Positions 1 to 7,848 of a DNA stretch of 29,179 bases are shown here, piece by piece. The translations under genes were made by a program, and so were the position numbers. Source of the stretch: DASVAL01 sp035649575 (GTDB lineage Bacteria; Planctomycetota; UBA1135; UBA2386); contig DASRJH010000325.1 in NCBI GenBank assembly GCA_035649575.1, forward strand, positions 1 to 29,179. Direction: 5' to 3'. A model generated the notes under the pieces. That model did no database searches, was not told where the DNA came from, and saw only the letters and a list, made by a program, of their open reading frames with translations. Position 1 is the stretch's first letter, and the number at the start of each line of letters is the position of its first letter.

Positions 1-2
1 CG

Positions 3-1337
3 ACCTGCCCACTCGGAACCGATGCCGAGGCATTCTTGCACGCGGTCGAGGCAGGCGACCTCGGCGAAGTGCGGCGCTGGCTCAGGATCGACGCGACGCT
101 CGCATCGGCGCGCGACCCACAGGGGCGTTCGGCGTTCGTGATCGCGCACCTCGCGGGTCGCACTGCCGTCGCGCAGGAACTGCGCGCCTGCATCGAGCCC
201 GATGTCGTCGAAGCCGTGCTCGCCGAAGACTGGGCGCGGTTTGGCTTGCTTGCCAAGGCCGATCCCGAACTGTGCACCACGGCCCACCCGATCGGCGGCA
301 CGCCGCTCTACGCGGGTGCACTGGCCGGGTCGCGGGATCTGTCGCGGCTGCGCGCGGCTGGTTGCAAGCCCGACCTGGCGCCGACTTCGGGGTCCGGACT
401 CACACCCGCGCGGGCCGCGATGTCGTGTCGCACAATCTCTGGCGCACGCTGCGCCGCCACGGACCTCCTCGGCAACGGCGCCGATCCGAACGCTGCCCAG
501 CGCGGCGCAGACTCGGTGTTGCACGGCGCGGTGCGCCACCGCAGCGAACTGTTGGTGCGGCTCGCGATCCGCAAGGGCGCCGATCCTGCCGCGCGCGATC
601 GCGACGGCCGCACGCCGCAGGACCTTGCCGGGCACCTCGAGTGGGATGCAGGCGTTCGCCTGCTGGCTCAGCACGCGAGCCTGCCGCGGGATCACCGCGC
701 TTCGCGCTGGCTGTTCGATGCAAAGCGCCAGCCAATCGTGCGACCCGACTTGTCCGCCGTGCCGCAGTCCAAGCAGAACGAAGTGACCGGCAGCTCGCAC
801 ACGAAGCTCGATCGCGTGCGCGAACTCGTCGCAGCGGACCCGCGGCTCGTGTTCTCGGTCTCGACCGACGACGAACTCGCGATCGAGGCGTGCGCGCACA
901 CGGGCAACCGGCCGATCATCCGCTTCCACCTCGAACACGGCGCGCCGCTGTCGCTGCCGACGGCGGTCGCTCTCGGCGACCACGACACGATCCGCTTCCT
1001 GCTCGACCGCGACCCGCTGCTGATCCACGAGCGCGGCGCTCACGACTTCCCGGTCATGTGGTATGTCGCGCTCGGCGGCGGTGGGGTCGAGACTGCCGAG
1101 CTGCTGCATCGCTACGGCGTGGCCCCGGACCAGGAGAGCCTCGGCATCACGGCTCTGCACTGGTGCGCGAGGAACGATGAACGCGAGCTCGCCGCGTGGC
1201 TCATCGTGAAAGAGGCCGACGTCGAGGCACTGGGCTGCAAGTGGGACCACGACGGCCAGACACCGCTGCAGCTCGCGCGAACAGGCGAGCACCGCGAGAT
1301 CGCCGCCATGCTCGAGAAGGCCGGCGCCCGGCGATGA
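3..1337 (+). CDS. Ankyrin-repeat protein, 5' end outside the window
   Basis: The reading frame is open from base 3 with no stop, so the gene very probably starts before the window. The first in-window start-like codon is a TTG at 36, inside an ankyrin-like helix (AVEAGDLGEVRRWL), which argues against it being the real start. The visible protein is made of degenerate ankyrin repeats. Clear units are GGTPLYAGALAGSRDL, ADSVLHGAVRHRSELLVRL, GRTPQDLAGH, GITALHWCARNDERELAAWL and the final GQTPLQLARTGEHREIAAML. There are about eight to ten repeats in two blocks, with a less regular stretch around residues 220-270. Ankyrin repeats are protein-binding scaffolds, and nothing here shows a catalytic domain or partner. 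I see no signal peptide, but the N-terminus is missing. The ankyrin assignment is firm; the biological role is unknown. Confidence 0.88.
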   Translation, partial: TCPLGTDAEAFLHAVEAGDLGEVRRWLRIDATLASARDPQGRSAFVIAHLAGRTAVAQELRACIEPDVVEAVLAEDWARFGLLAKADPELCTTAHPIGGTPLYAGALAGSRDLSRLRAAGCKPDLAPTSGSGLTPARAAMSCRTISGARCAATDLLGNGADPNAAQRGADSVLHGAVRHRSELLVRLAIRKGADPAARDRDGRTPQDLAGHLEWDAGVRLLAQHASLPRDHRASRWLFDAKRQPIVRPDLSAVPQSKQNEVTGSSHTKLDRVRELVAADPRLVFSVSTDDELAIEACAHTGNRPIIRFHLEHGAPLSLPTAVALGDHDTIRFLLDRDPLLIHERGAHDFPVMWYVALGGGGVETAELLHRYGVAPDQESLGITALHWCARNDERELAAWLIVKEADVEALGCKWDHDGQTPLQLARTGEHREIAAMLEKAGARR

Positions 1338-1575
1338 CAGGGAGTACGCGGCGGCACGGCTGATTCGTCGCAATCGCGACAGCGAACGTCGGCGACCCGT
1401 CACCGCGCTGTGGATCCCGGGGCGCATCCACCCAACCCCCGGCGCGGTCCGACCTCCGCGTTCGCGCAGATCGCCCGCGTGCTCGCCGGCACGCTGTTCG
1501 TATCGCCTCGCGTACTCCCCCCGTTCGATCGCCCCCGGTGGGCGGACGGGTTTCCCGCCGCTACGCTACGCGCCC

Positions 1576-2706
1576 ATGGTCGCGCGCACCCTCGTCAGTG
1601 TCCTCTCCCTCGCCGTCGCCGCCGCCACCCAGACGTTCATCGTCGACTCCGCCAGCGGCCCAGGCACGAACTTCACCGACATCCCACCCGCCGTCGCTGC
1701 CGTTCCCGACGGTGCGGTGCTGCTCGTGCGCCCCGGCAACTACAGCCAGTTCACGATCGACGGCAAGAGCCTCGCGGTGCTCGGCGAACCCGGTGCAGCC
1801 GTCGCCAGCGCGCTGGGCCCGACCATCGTGAACCTGCTTCCGCACCAGGCGGTCGTGCTGCGCGCGCTGGATCTCGCTTCGCCCCTCGGCTCGGGCTTCC
1901 CGGTCGGCGTCACGTGCCTGAACAACCAGGGCGTCGTGCGGCTCGCCAGTCTGCGCACCGCCCCCGGACTGCACGGGCTCAGCGTGCAGCAGTGCGACAG
2001 CGTGTTCGTCGACGACTGCACGTTCCACCGCCAGGCCACCCTCGTTGCCAGCACCGTCGTGTTCACCAACTGCTCGCTCAACGCGTCGATGCTGGTGATG
2101 TCGCCTGCGCTCGTGCAGCAAGGAGGCAGGACGCAGCTCGTCGGCTGCCAGGTCGCCGGCCTGACCCCCCCGCAGCAACCCTTTGTCAGTCCCATCCAGC
2201 TGAACGGCGGCGACGTGCGCGTGCTGGGCGGCGGCGTGGTCGCCAGCTATGCGTTGTTGGGTCTCCCCTCCGCCGCGATCACTGGCACGGGAACGGTGCG
2301 CCTCGATCCCTCCGTGTCGGTCCAAGGCGGGCCGCAGCTGTTCGCGCCCGGCATCACCGCGACTGTGCAGGCGATGCCGCACGTGACGGCGACCGGCGGC
2401 CTGCTCGGCGGCACGAGCACCGCGGCGCTGCACGGCCCGAACGGCCACCTCGGCGTGCTCGCGGTCGGCTTCGCCGGGCCGGAGATCGACCTGCCCAGCG
2501 TGTTCGGCGATCCGCTGTTCTGGGCGCAGGGGACGGCAGTGACGCTGTCGGCCGGCGTGCCGGCACCCAGTCAACCCGTGACCGGCCAGGTGGCGATCCC
2601 CGGCAATCCCGTGTTCGTCGGTCTGCAACTGCTCTACCAGGGCATCACGTGGGACGCGGCGGCAGGCCTGCAGATCAGCAACCCGGCCGTCGGCGTCGTG
2701 CGCTGA
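1576..2706 (+). CDS. Secreted right-handed beta-helix-like protein
   Basis: A 376-residue exported protein. Residues 1-18 form a short Sec-type signal peptide (MVARTLVSVLSLAVAAAT) followed by FIVDSASGPGTNFTDIP, the usual opening of pectin-lyase-like parallel beta-helix proteins (DUF1565/NosD-like), where FTDI..AVAAVPDGAVLLVRPG is the first coil. The middle is Val/Thr/Asn-rich with short coil-like repeats. No catalytic residues of a pectate lyase are evident, so a structural or binding role is as likely as an enzyme. The last 65 residues (VAIPGNPVFVGLQLLYQG and following) resemble the tail of the exported protein at 3486-4370, suggesting a shared C-terminal module. A -10-like TACGCT at 1562-1567 lies 8 nt before the ATG and no Shine-Dalgarno is visible, so the transcript may be leaderless. 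The secreted beta-helix fold is likely; the substrate is unknown. Confidence 0.8.
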   Translation: MVARTLVSVLSLAVAAATQTFIVDSASGPGTNFTDIPPAVAAVPDGAVLLVRPGNYSQFTIDGKSLAVLGEPGAAVASALGPTIVNLLPHQAVVLRALDLASPLGSGFPVGVTCLNNQGVVRLASLRTAPGLHGLSVQQCDSVFVDDCTFHRQATLVASTVVFTNCSLNASMLVMSPALVQQGGRTQLVGCQVAGLTPPQQPFVSPIQLNGGDVRVLGGGVVASYALLGLPSAAITGTGTVRLDPSVSVQGGPQLFAPGITATVQAMPHVTATGGLLGGTSTAALHGPNGHLGVLAVGFAGPEIDLPSVFGDPLFWAQGTAVTLSAGVPAPSQPVTGQVAIPGNPVFVGLQLLYQGITWDAAAGLQISNPAVGVVR

Positions 2707-2758
2707 CCGCCGCTCACGCGAGCAGCGCGCGCGAGCCCCGTCAACCCGCGGCCTGTGT

Positions 2759-3379
2759 TCAGTGTCGCGTCGACGGCTGCGCCGGAACGTCGCGAGCCCG
2801 CGCGCGCACCGCCCACGCCTGGGCCGGAGTCGGGATGTGCGCGTCGAACCAGAACGCGTGCATCGCGACGAGCTCGAGCGCCGGCTCGATCGCGTTCGCG
2901 ACGTCGCGCGCGCTGCGCCGCGGTGGCCCGTGCTCGCGCGGCGCCCCCTCGGTGCTGCCCAGCAGGCTGAGCCACTGCCCGCCCGGCGCCAGCAGCGCGG
3001 CGACGCGCGCGGCGAAGCGGGCGCGGGTCTCGTGCTCGTCGAAGACGTGGAAGCAGCCGCGGTCGAACACGAAGTCGAATGGAGCGCGCGGCGGATCGGC
3101 CGCGAGGAAGTCGAGTACGGCGAATTCACATCGAGCGCCGCCGGACGCTTTCTTGCGCGCCGCCGCGATCGCGAGCGGCGCCACGTCGACTGCGACCACG
3201 TCGAAGCCGCGCTGCGCCAGCCACAGCGCATTGGTCCCCGTGCCGCAGCCCACCTCGAGCGCGCGTCCGGGCGCGATGACGCCGCTCGTGACGGCGGCGA
3301 CCAGTTGCTCGTCGGGCACGCCGGTGTCCCAGGGCAGCTCGCCTTGGGCGTAGTCCTCGTTCCAATCACGTTCGCTCAT
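2759..3379 (-). CDS. Class I SAM-dependent methyltransferase
   Basis: A 206-residue cytoplasmic methyltransferase. I chose the ATG at 3379 (MSERDWNEDYAQGELPWDTG) because family members start this way; an upstream ATG at 3433 would only add a low-complexity leader. Motif I is ALEVGCGTGTNALWLA, which binds S-adenosylmethionine. It is followed by the acidic end of strand 2 (VVAVDVAPLAIAAA), FAVLDFL and FDFVFDRGCFHVF. The W-[DE]-x-G-x-P opening and the DRGCFH stretch resemble thiopurine/tellurite-type small-molecule methyltransferases (TehB/TPMT-like). The acceptor cannot be read from sequence. A -10-like TATGCT (3391-3386, minus strand) sits exactly 6 nt before the ATG, consistent with a leaderless transcript. 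It lies alone between two secreted-protein genes, so the context does not suggest a pathway. Confidence 0.88.
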   Translation of the reverse strand: MSERDWNEDYAQGELPWDTGVPDEQLVAAVTSGVIAPGRALEVGCGTGTNALWLAQRGFDVVAVDVAPLAIAAARKKASGGARCEFAVLDFLAADPPRAPFDFVFDRGCFHVFDEHETRARFAARVAALLAPGGQWLSLLGSTEGAPREHGPPRRSARDVANAIEPALELVAMHAFWFDAHIPTPAQAWAVRARARDVPAQPSTRH

Positions 3380-3485
3380 CGCGGTAGCATACGCGCATGC
3401 GAACGTGGGGTCCGATCGCGGTGCTGCTGGCACGGGCGGTGCTGTCTGGGCAGTCCGCGTGGGACGAGCCGCGCCGGCGGCGGGA

Positions 3486-4370
3486 TCAGAGGCCCAGCAG
3501 CAGCAGCATCGCGTTCAGCGGCACGAAGGTCGGCGAGCCGCCGACGACATCGAGGCGCAAGCCCTGGAGCGCCAGTTGCGTACCCACCCACGACGACGAC
3601 GACGGGATCGCCAGCATGTAGTCGGTCGTGCCCACGAACGCGACGAACGCCTGGGCAGGATGCACCAGCAGTTCGCCGCCGAACAGCGGCACCGCCGGCG
3701 CCAGCATGCCGGCCGGCGAGTACACGAGTGCCGTCAACACCGTGTTCGGCGTGTTGACAACCGTGCCGTGCCACATGCCGCCGAGAATCGGCGGCGTCGC
3801 GCAGCTGAACGCCACCGGATTGACGCCACTGCCGTTGAAGAAAGTGCAGCTCGCCCCGGTGACCGGGTTGTATGCGAGCGAGTCGATGCGGAAGTCGCCG
3901 ACGAAGTCGATCTGCACTTCGTCGACATGGCACTCGAGGAAGCCGAAGAAGTTGTTCGGTTGCGTCTCGTTCCACATGATCGTGAAGTAGTCGACGACGA
4001 ACCCCTGGTACTTCGCGCGGATCGTCGTCGGCGCCTGTGTACCGACCTGGTGGTAGACGAAGCTCACGTCCGCGACCGAGTGCAGGAAGCGGATGGTCAT
4101 CGTGTCCGGCGGACCGGCTGTGAAGTCGTTCCTCAAGTAGCCACCGACGACATTGTTGTTCGGCGCCGGGGCGGTGAAGTAGCTCGCGTGCGAGAACGTC
4201 ACACCCGCGAACTGCGACGAGACCGGCGTGGCATCCGGGAACATGCCGGCTCCGAAATCGATCAGCCGCGCGGGCAGCTGGAGGCCCCACGGCTGGGCGA
4301 TGATCTGCTGCTGCGCGGATGCGGGGGCGAGCGTGGTGGCGAATGCAACGAGAGTGGCGAGTAGACGCAT
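3486..4370 (-). CDS. Secreted protein with shared C-terminal beta domain, unknown function
   Basis: A 294-residue exported protein. It starts with a clear signal peptide (MRLLATLVAFATTLAPASA, cleavage near ASA-QQ). The mature part is rich in aromatic and beta-branched residues with few charges, as in extracellular beta-sandwich proteins. Segments such as DTMTIRFLHSVADVSFVYHQ and DEVQIDFVGDFRIDSLAYNP are typical of bacterial exported beta-sandwich or PEP-CTERM-like anchoring domains, where a 'DEV.ID...IDSL' edge strand recurs. The last ~100 residues (from GGMWHGTVVNTPNTVLTALV to the end) form a module like those in the exported protein at 1576-2706. I see no PEP-CTERM or LPXTG motif and no catalytic signature. 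No strong Shine-Dalgarno precedes the ATG. A function cannot be assigned. Confidence 0.75.
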   Translation of the reverse strand: MRLLATLVAFATTLAPASAQQQIIAQPWGLQLPARLIDFGAGMFPDATPVSSQFAGVTFSHASYFTAPAPNNNVVGGYLRNDFTAGPPDTMTIRFLHSVADVSFVYHQVGTQAPTTIRAKYQGFVVDYFTIMWNETQPNNFFGFLECHVDEVQIDFVGDFRIDSLAYNPVTGASCTFFNGSGVNPVAFSCATPPILGGMWHGTVVNTPNTVLTALVYSPAGMLAPAVPLFGGELLVHPAQAFVAFVGTTDYMLAIPSSSSWVGTQLALQGLRLDVVGGSPTFVPLNAMLLLLGL

Positions 4371-4399
4371 GGTGGATCCAGGGAGGGAGTCGCTGCGGA

Positions 4400-4430
4400 C
4401 CGGGGGATGAACCGTCGTGGATTCCCCCGG
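4400..4430. terminator. GC-rich inverted repeat, possible transcription terminator
   Basis: Perfect 8-bp arms CCGGGGGA (4400-4407) and TCCCCCGG (4423-4430) around a 15-nt loop. The repeat lies between the end of the C45/leucine-rich-repeat gene (4479) and the start of the next leftward gene (4370), where a terminator for the first gene would be expected. There is no T-run after it on either strand, so it is not a classical intrinsic terminator. Confidence 0.35.
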
Positions 4431-4478
4431 CGTTTGTCCGCCGTTACAGAAACCAGCGCCGACGGCTACGGGTGCCGC

Positions 4479-6545
4479 TCATCGCGTCACGGTGCACCAG
4501 AACGGCAGGAACTTCTTCGCCTCCTGCACGCCCTGTTCCGTCACTGCGGTCCCCGTCACGTTGAGCTTGGTCAGCTTCGGGAATTGTCTCAGGTGCACCA
4601 GGCCGGCATCCGTGACCTTCGTCCCAGTGAGGTTGAGGCCGGCGAGACCGATGAGGCGACCCAGCTTCGCGAGACCGGCGTCGGTCACGTCGTCGTTCGA
4701 GAGGTTCAGCGACTCGAGGCGCGTCAAGCCGGCGAGGCGCTCGAGGCCCGCGTCGGTCACCTTGGTGTCGGCGAGGTTGAGATTGCCGAGGCCGGTCAGT
4801 GACGCCACGTGAACGAGGCCGGCGTCGGTGATGCCGGTGCCCTTGAGACCGAGATACTGGAGCGCGGTGAGCTCGCGCAGATGCGCGAGACCGGCGTCGG
4901 TCACCTTCGTTGCCGAGATGTTCAGCACGCGCAGCGCCGGCAAGGTCTTCACGACCGCCAACGCCTCGTCGCCGATCGGCGCGCCCATGAATCCGAGGCT
5001 CTGCAGCTTCGACAATCCCTGCAGAGCGCGAACGTTCGCGTCGGTCAGCGCAACGTTGCCGAGGTTCAACTCCTCGAGGTCGGGCAGCTGCGAGAGCAGC
5101 GGCAGGACCGTGTCGAGCCTGGTCGCCTTCTCGAGGCCTACGCCGACGACACGCTCTCCGTCGCCCTTGACCGTGCCACCGGCGGCCTCGATCGCACCCG
5201 CGGGCCCGGAGCGACGCGGCGCTGGCGAGGCGGCAGGCGTTGCGGATGCCGCCGGTGCTCCCGCCTGCGGTGCGCCACCCGTGGGCTCCAGCCTGAACTC
5301 CAGATAGTCGGATCGGACCGCGCGGATGCGGCGCTCGTTTCCGGGGATCGGCTCGTCCCTGAGGTAGTAGCTCAGGCGGACGCAGCGATCCTCCGGATAG
5401 AAGAACGCGTGCCAGAACGTGCGGATCGGCGGGCGGCGCGGGTCCGCCGCCGGCGCGAGTTGGCAGTCCACCTGCTCGTGGAAGGCGCGGATTCCCTGAT
5501 CGTCGAGGCTCCCCGCCGCGAGCTTCTCGCGCAGGAACGCGTAGCGCCGGCACACGGTGCTCGCGGCTTCCGCCGCGGGTAGCTTGCCTTGCTCGAGGCG
5601 CTTGCAGAGAGTGAAGTTCGTCATGACGAGCGCTTCGCCCGGGCTCTCCATGATGTACTCCTTGTTGTGCGACCCCGAGTACTCCCAGATGAAGGCCTTG
5701 CCGTGGCGATCCGCAACGAGGTAGTGCACGGGGACGTACTGGTAGTACTGCTTGGTCGCACGCAGCGTCTCCTTCGCCTCCTCGACCGTGGCGCAAGTGT
5801 CCAGCAGCAGGCGCATGGTCTGCAGCTCGCCGAGGCCGACGGCAGGCGCCAGCGTCGGCTCCATCGCCGGCTCCTGGCGCACCTCGTCGTCCATGGCCAT
5901 CGTGACGGTGAGACCTTCCGAGTTGATGCCGTCGAGCACGCCGCTCAGCAGGTCGTACGCGACCATCGCGATCGAGGCGTAGCCGCGGTCAGGGTGTAGC
6001 TCGACCAGGTACGGGCGCGCGGTCGGGTGCAGCATCCCGGGCGGCAGGACGCCGAACATCAGGTTGCCGGTCGAGTAGTCGTAGTCGCGGCTCACGACGC
6101 TCTTGCCGTTCGCGGTCGAGGTTCTTGGCAGGTAAGCGACCGAGCAGCCTGCCCGCAGGTCGGTGAACCCGAGGGCCGAGAAGTCCCATGCGTCCTCCTC
6201 GATGGACTTGCCGAACGCCGCTGCGACGCCGCGCATGCGATCGAGCAACATCGGGTAGTTCCGCTCCAGGAACTTGCGCTGCGCGCGCACTTGCAGCGGA
6301 TCCTTGGCGGCCTCGAGACGGACGCCGTAACGTTGCTTGCCGATCTCGGCCAGCGCGCGCCCGATCTGCTCGTTGGTCCCGCGCAGCACGAGGTGGCGGA
6401 CCTCCAGGGAGTCGTTGGGTCCGCCGGCGACGACGCGGTCCACCTGGACGACGTCGTTCGCCGGCGCCTGGCAGAGGCAGGCGGTGGTGACGAGGAACAG
6501 TGTCAGCCCTGGCAACAGAATCGAGCGCGCGGAGTGGTGCAGCAC
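4479..6545 (-). CDS. Exported C45-type Ntn-hydrolase fused to leucine-rich repeats
   Basis: A 688-residue two-part protein. The start is a GTG at 6545 preceded by AGGAGG (6558-6553) with 7-nt spacing, a near-ideal ribosome binding site. Residues 1-27 are a signal peptide. Residues 45-420 match the acyl-CoA:6-aminopenicillanic acid acyltransferase/choloylglycine-hydrolase group (peptidase family C45): a GCSVAY stretch with candidate nucleophile Cys134 after Gly133 (the usual self-cleavage point), RDYDYS at 153-158, and GINSEGLTVTM near 206-216. Such enzymes cleave or transfer linear amide bonds. An Ala/Pro linker (422-450) leads to eight or so leucine-rich repeats of about 24 residues (TKVTDAGLAHLRELTALQYL type) to the end, probably for substrate or surface binding. 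Its promoter region overlaps a palindrome shared with the divergent TetR gene, so repression by that regulator is likely. The substrate is unknown. Confidence 0.85.
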   Translation of the reverse strand: MLHHSARSILLPGLTLFLVTTACLCQAPANDVVQVDRVVAGGPNDSLEVRHLVLRGTNEQIGRALAEIGKQRYGVRLEAAKDPLQVRAQRKFLERNYPMLLDRMRGVAAAFGKSIEEDAWDFSALGFTDLRAGCSVAYLPRTSTANGKSVVSRDYDYSTGNLMFGVLPPGMLHPTARPYLVELHPDRGYASIAMVAYDLLSGVLDGINSEGLTVTMAMDDEVRQEPAMEPTLAPAVGLGELQTMRLLLDTCATVEEAKETLRATKQYYQYVPVHYLVADRHGKAFIWEYSGSHNKEYIMESPGEALVMTNFTLCKRLEQGKLPAAEAASTVCRRYAFLREKLAAGSLDDQGIRAFHEQVDCQLAPAADPRRPPIRTFWHAFFYPEDRCVRLSYYLRDEPIPGNERRIRAVRSDYLEFRLEPTGGAPQAGAPAASATPAASPAPRRSGPAGAIEAAGGTVKGDGERVVGVGLEKATRLDTVLPLLSQLPDLEELNLGNVALTDANVRALQGLSKLQSLGFMGAPIGDEALAVVKTLPALRVLNISATKVTDAGLAHLRELTALQYLGLKGTGITDAGLVHVASLTGLGNLNLADTKVTDAGLERLAGLTRLESLNLSNDDVTDAGLAKLGRLIGLAGLNLTGTKVTDAGLVHLRQFPKLTKLNVTGTAVTEQGVQEAKKFLPFWCTVTR

Positions 6546-6552
6546 GGGAGAG

Positions 6553-6558
6553 CCTCCT
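6553..6558 (-). promoter_or_regulatory. Strong Shine-Dalgarno that fixes the GTG start at 6545
   Basis: The minus strand reads AGGAGG 7 nt before the GTG start of the C45/leucine-rich-repeat gene. It is the best ribosome binding site in the window and decides the start in favour of GTG. Confidence 0.8.
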
Positions 6559-6589
6559 TTTGGCGCTTGCCTTTCTCAGACCGACCGTC

Positions 6590-6619
6590 ATTATTCTGAC
6601 CAGTGGTCACAAAAAGTCG
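6590..6619 (-). promoter_or_regulatory. Promoter of the C45 hydrolase gene, overlapping the TetR operator
   Basis: On the minus strand TCGACT (6619-6614, 4 of 6 to TTGACA) and AATAAT (6595-6590, 5 of 6 to TATAAT) are separated by 18 bp. The palindrome at 6597-6609 lies wholly in this spacer, a classic position for a repressor site. Transcription would begin near 6583, leaving a leader that carries the AGGAGG ribosome binding site. Confidence 0.55.
6597..6609. promoter_or_regulatory. Palindromic operator, probably for the adjacent TetR protein
   Basis: Perfect palindrome TGACCA-G-TGGTCA with a one-base centre, in the divergent gap between the C45 hydrolase gene and the TetR gene. It fills the -35/-10 spacer of the leftward promoter and covers the GTG start region of the TetR gene, so one bound dimer pair could shut off both directions. 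TetR-family proteins usually bind such short palindromes next to their own gene. Confidence 0.7.
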
Positions 6620-7214
6620 AGCAGGGCCAGGCACGCCACGCGAGCGCTACCGGGACGTGCTGCGGCGCGAGATCCTCGATGCTGCCCGCGAGGAGTTCGT
6701 ACGCGATGGCTACGGAGCCGTCTCGATGCGCAAGCTCGCCGAGCGGATCGGCTGCACGCACGGCAACCTCTACTTGCACTTCGAGGACAAGGAGGCGCTC
6801 TTCGACTGTCTGGTCGAGGAGAGCTTCGACCAGTTCGGCGCGGGCCTACGACAGATGATCGAGTCAGCGCGCAGCGGCGACCCGGTCACGTTGCTGCGCA
6901 AAGCGGGACGCGCCTATGTGGAATTCGGCGTCGCGAACCCGAGCGTCTACGAGTTCGCGTTCCTGCTGCGCCGCCCGGGGGATCGCCCGCGCAAGCCCCA
7001 CGTCACCTACGAGCGCATGCAGGTCCTCGTGCAACGCTGCATGGACGAGAAGCGGTTCCGTCGCATCGGCGTGGATATCGCGAGTCAGGCGCTGTGGGCA
7101 GCCGCGCACGGGATCACGTCGCTGCTCGTGCTTCGTCCTACGTTCGCCTGGGCCAACCGCGACAAGCTGATCGGTCACGTCATCGACGCGGCCGTGGACG
7201 CACTGTTGGCCTGA
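6603..7214 (+). CDS. TetR-family transcriptional regulator
   Basis: A 203-residue repressor-type protein. The N-terminal helix-turn-helix is canonical: LRREILDAAREEFVRDGYGAVSMRKLAERIGCTHGNLYLHFEDKEALF at about residues 20-67. The C-terminal ligand domain contains a YVEFGVANPSVYEFAFLL stretch (residues ~100-120) and an AAHGITSLLVL helix, as in the TetR_C WHG-type domain. The start is the GTG at 6603. There is no Shine-Dalgarno, and a CATTAT -10-like element (6589-6594, with TTGCCT at 6567-6572 and 16-bp spacing) would begin the transcript at or next to this codon, so it may be leaderless. The operator palindrome overlaps the start codon, which predicts autorepression as well as control of the divergent C45 hydrolase gene. 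The ligand is unknown; a substrate or product of that hydrolase is a reasonable guess. Confidence 0.92.
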   Translation: MVTKSRAGPGTPRERYRDVLRREILDAAREEFVRDGYGAVSMRKLAERIGCTHGNLYLHFEDKEALFDCLVEESFDQFGAGLRQMIESARSGDPVTLLRKAGRAYVEFGVANPSVYEFAFLLRRPGDRPRKPHVTYERMQVLVQRCMDEKRFRRIGVDIASQALWAAAHGITSLLVLRPTFAWANRDKLIGHVIDAAVDALLA

Positions 7215-7296
7215 GACCCGGACGCGAAGGGCTGCAACCGGCCGCGGAGCGGGTGCATGCTTGCCGGACCCGCGCCGCCCGCGTCATGATTCCACG

Positions 7297-7848
7297 ATGC
7301 GCCGCGAAGCAGCGATCGCGATCCTGCACGAGATGACGGCGACGGACAGCCTGCGCCGGCACGCGCGCACCGTCGAGATCGTGATGCGCGCGCTGGCGAG
7401 AAAGCACGGCGAGGACGAGGAGCAGTGGGGCATCGCTGGGCTGCTGCGCGACGCCGACTACGAGCGGTGGCCCGAAGAGCACCCGCAGCGCATCGTCGCG
7501 CGTCTGCGCGAGCTCGCCGAACCGGTGCTGGCGCACGCGATCTCCGCGCACTACACGCGCTGGAACGTGCCCTACGACACGCTGATGAGCCGCGCGCTCG
7601 TCGCGACCGACGAGTTGACCGGGTTCACGGTCGCGTGCTGCCTGGTGCGCCCGGACCGGCTGCTGGGCCTCGAGCCGAAGAGCGTGCTGAAGCGCTTCAA
7701 GGAGAAGACGTTCGCCGCCAAGGTCGAGCGCGACGAGATCCTGCGCGGGTGCGAGGTCTACGGCGTCGAGCTCGCGGACCACGTCGCGGCGATCATCGAC
7801 GCGCTGCGGCCGCACGCGGCCGAGCTCGGGCTGGTGGCGCAGTCCTGA
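7297..7848 (+). CDS. HD-domain family protein with altered HD dyad
   Basis: A 183-residue protein of the HDIG-type family of small hydrolase-like proteins. Recognisable stretches are RRHARTVEIVMRALARKHGE, DEEQWGIAGLLRDADYE, EEHPQRIVARLRE, AHAISAH, ATDELTGFTVACCLVRP and KSVLKRFKEKTFAAKV. Family members normally read GLLHDxDYE; here the metal-binding His is Arg51 (codon CGC), while Asp52, His22, His80 and His85 remain. Metal-dependent phosphohydrolase activity may therefore be lost or changed. The ATG at 7297 was chosen because it fits the family N-terminus and lies exactly 6 nt after CATGAT (7285-7290), itself 18 bp after TTGCCG (7261-7266), suggesting a leaderless transcript. It converges on the kinase gene with only 28 bp between them. 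Confidence 0.85.
   Translation: MRREAAIAILHEMTATDSLRRHARTVEIVMRALARKHGEDEEQWGIAGLLRDADYERWPEEHPQRIVARLRELAEPVLAHAISAHYTRWNVPYDTLMSRALVATDELTGFTVACCLVRPDRLLGLEPKSVLKRFKEKTFAAKVERDEILRGCEVYGVELADHVAAIIDALRPHAAELGLVAQS

Noticed and set aside
1338..1575. Possible small gene in the gap before the beta-helix gene
   Set aside because: No frame there has a credible start, ribosome site or protein pattern; only a possible -10 element is seen.
1561..3369. 602-residue minus-strand open frame across the beta-helix and methyltransferase genes
   Set aside because: Its product is Arg/Ala/Gly-rich with no family pattern, and it lies antisense to or out of frame with two well-supported genes; high GC makes long false frames common.
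4479..5200. Regular repeats that could suggest a CRISPR array or satellite DNA
   Set aside because: The ~72-bp periodicity is the coding pattern of leucine-rich repeats, units are divergent, and there are no spacers.
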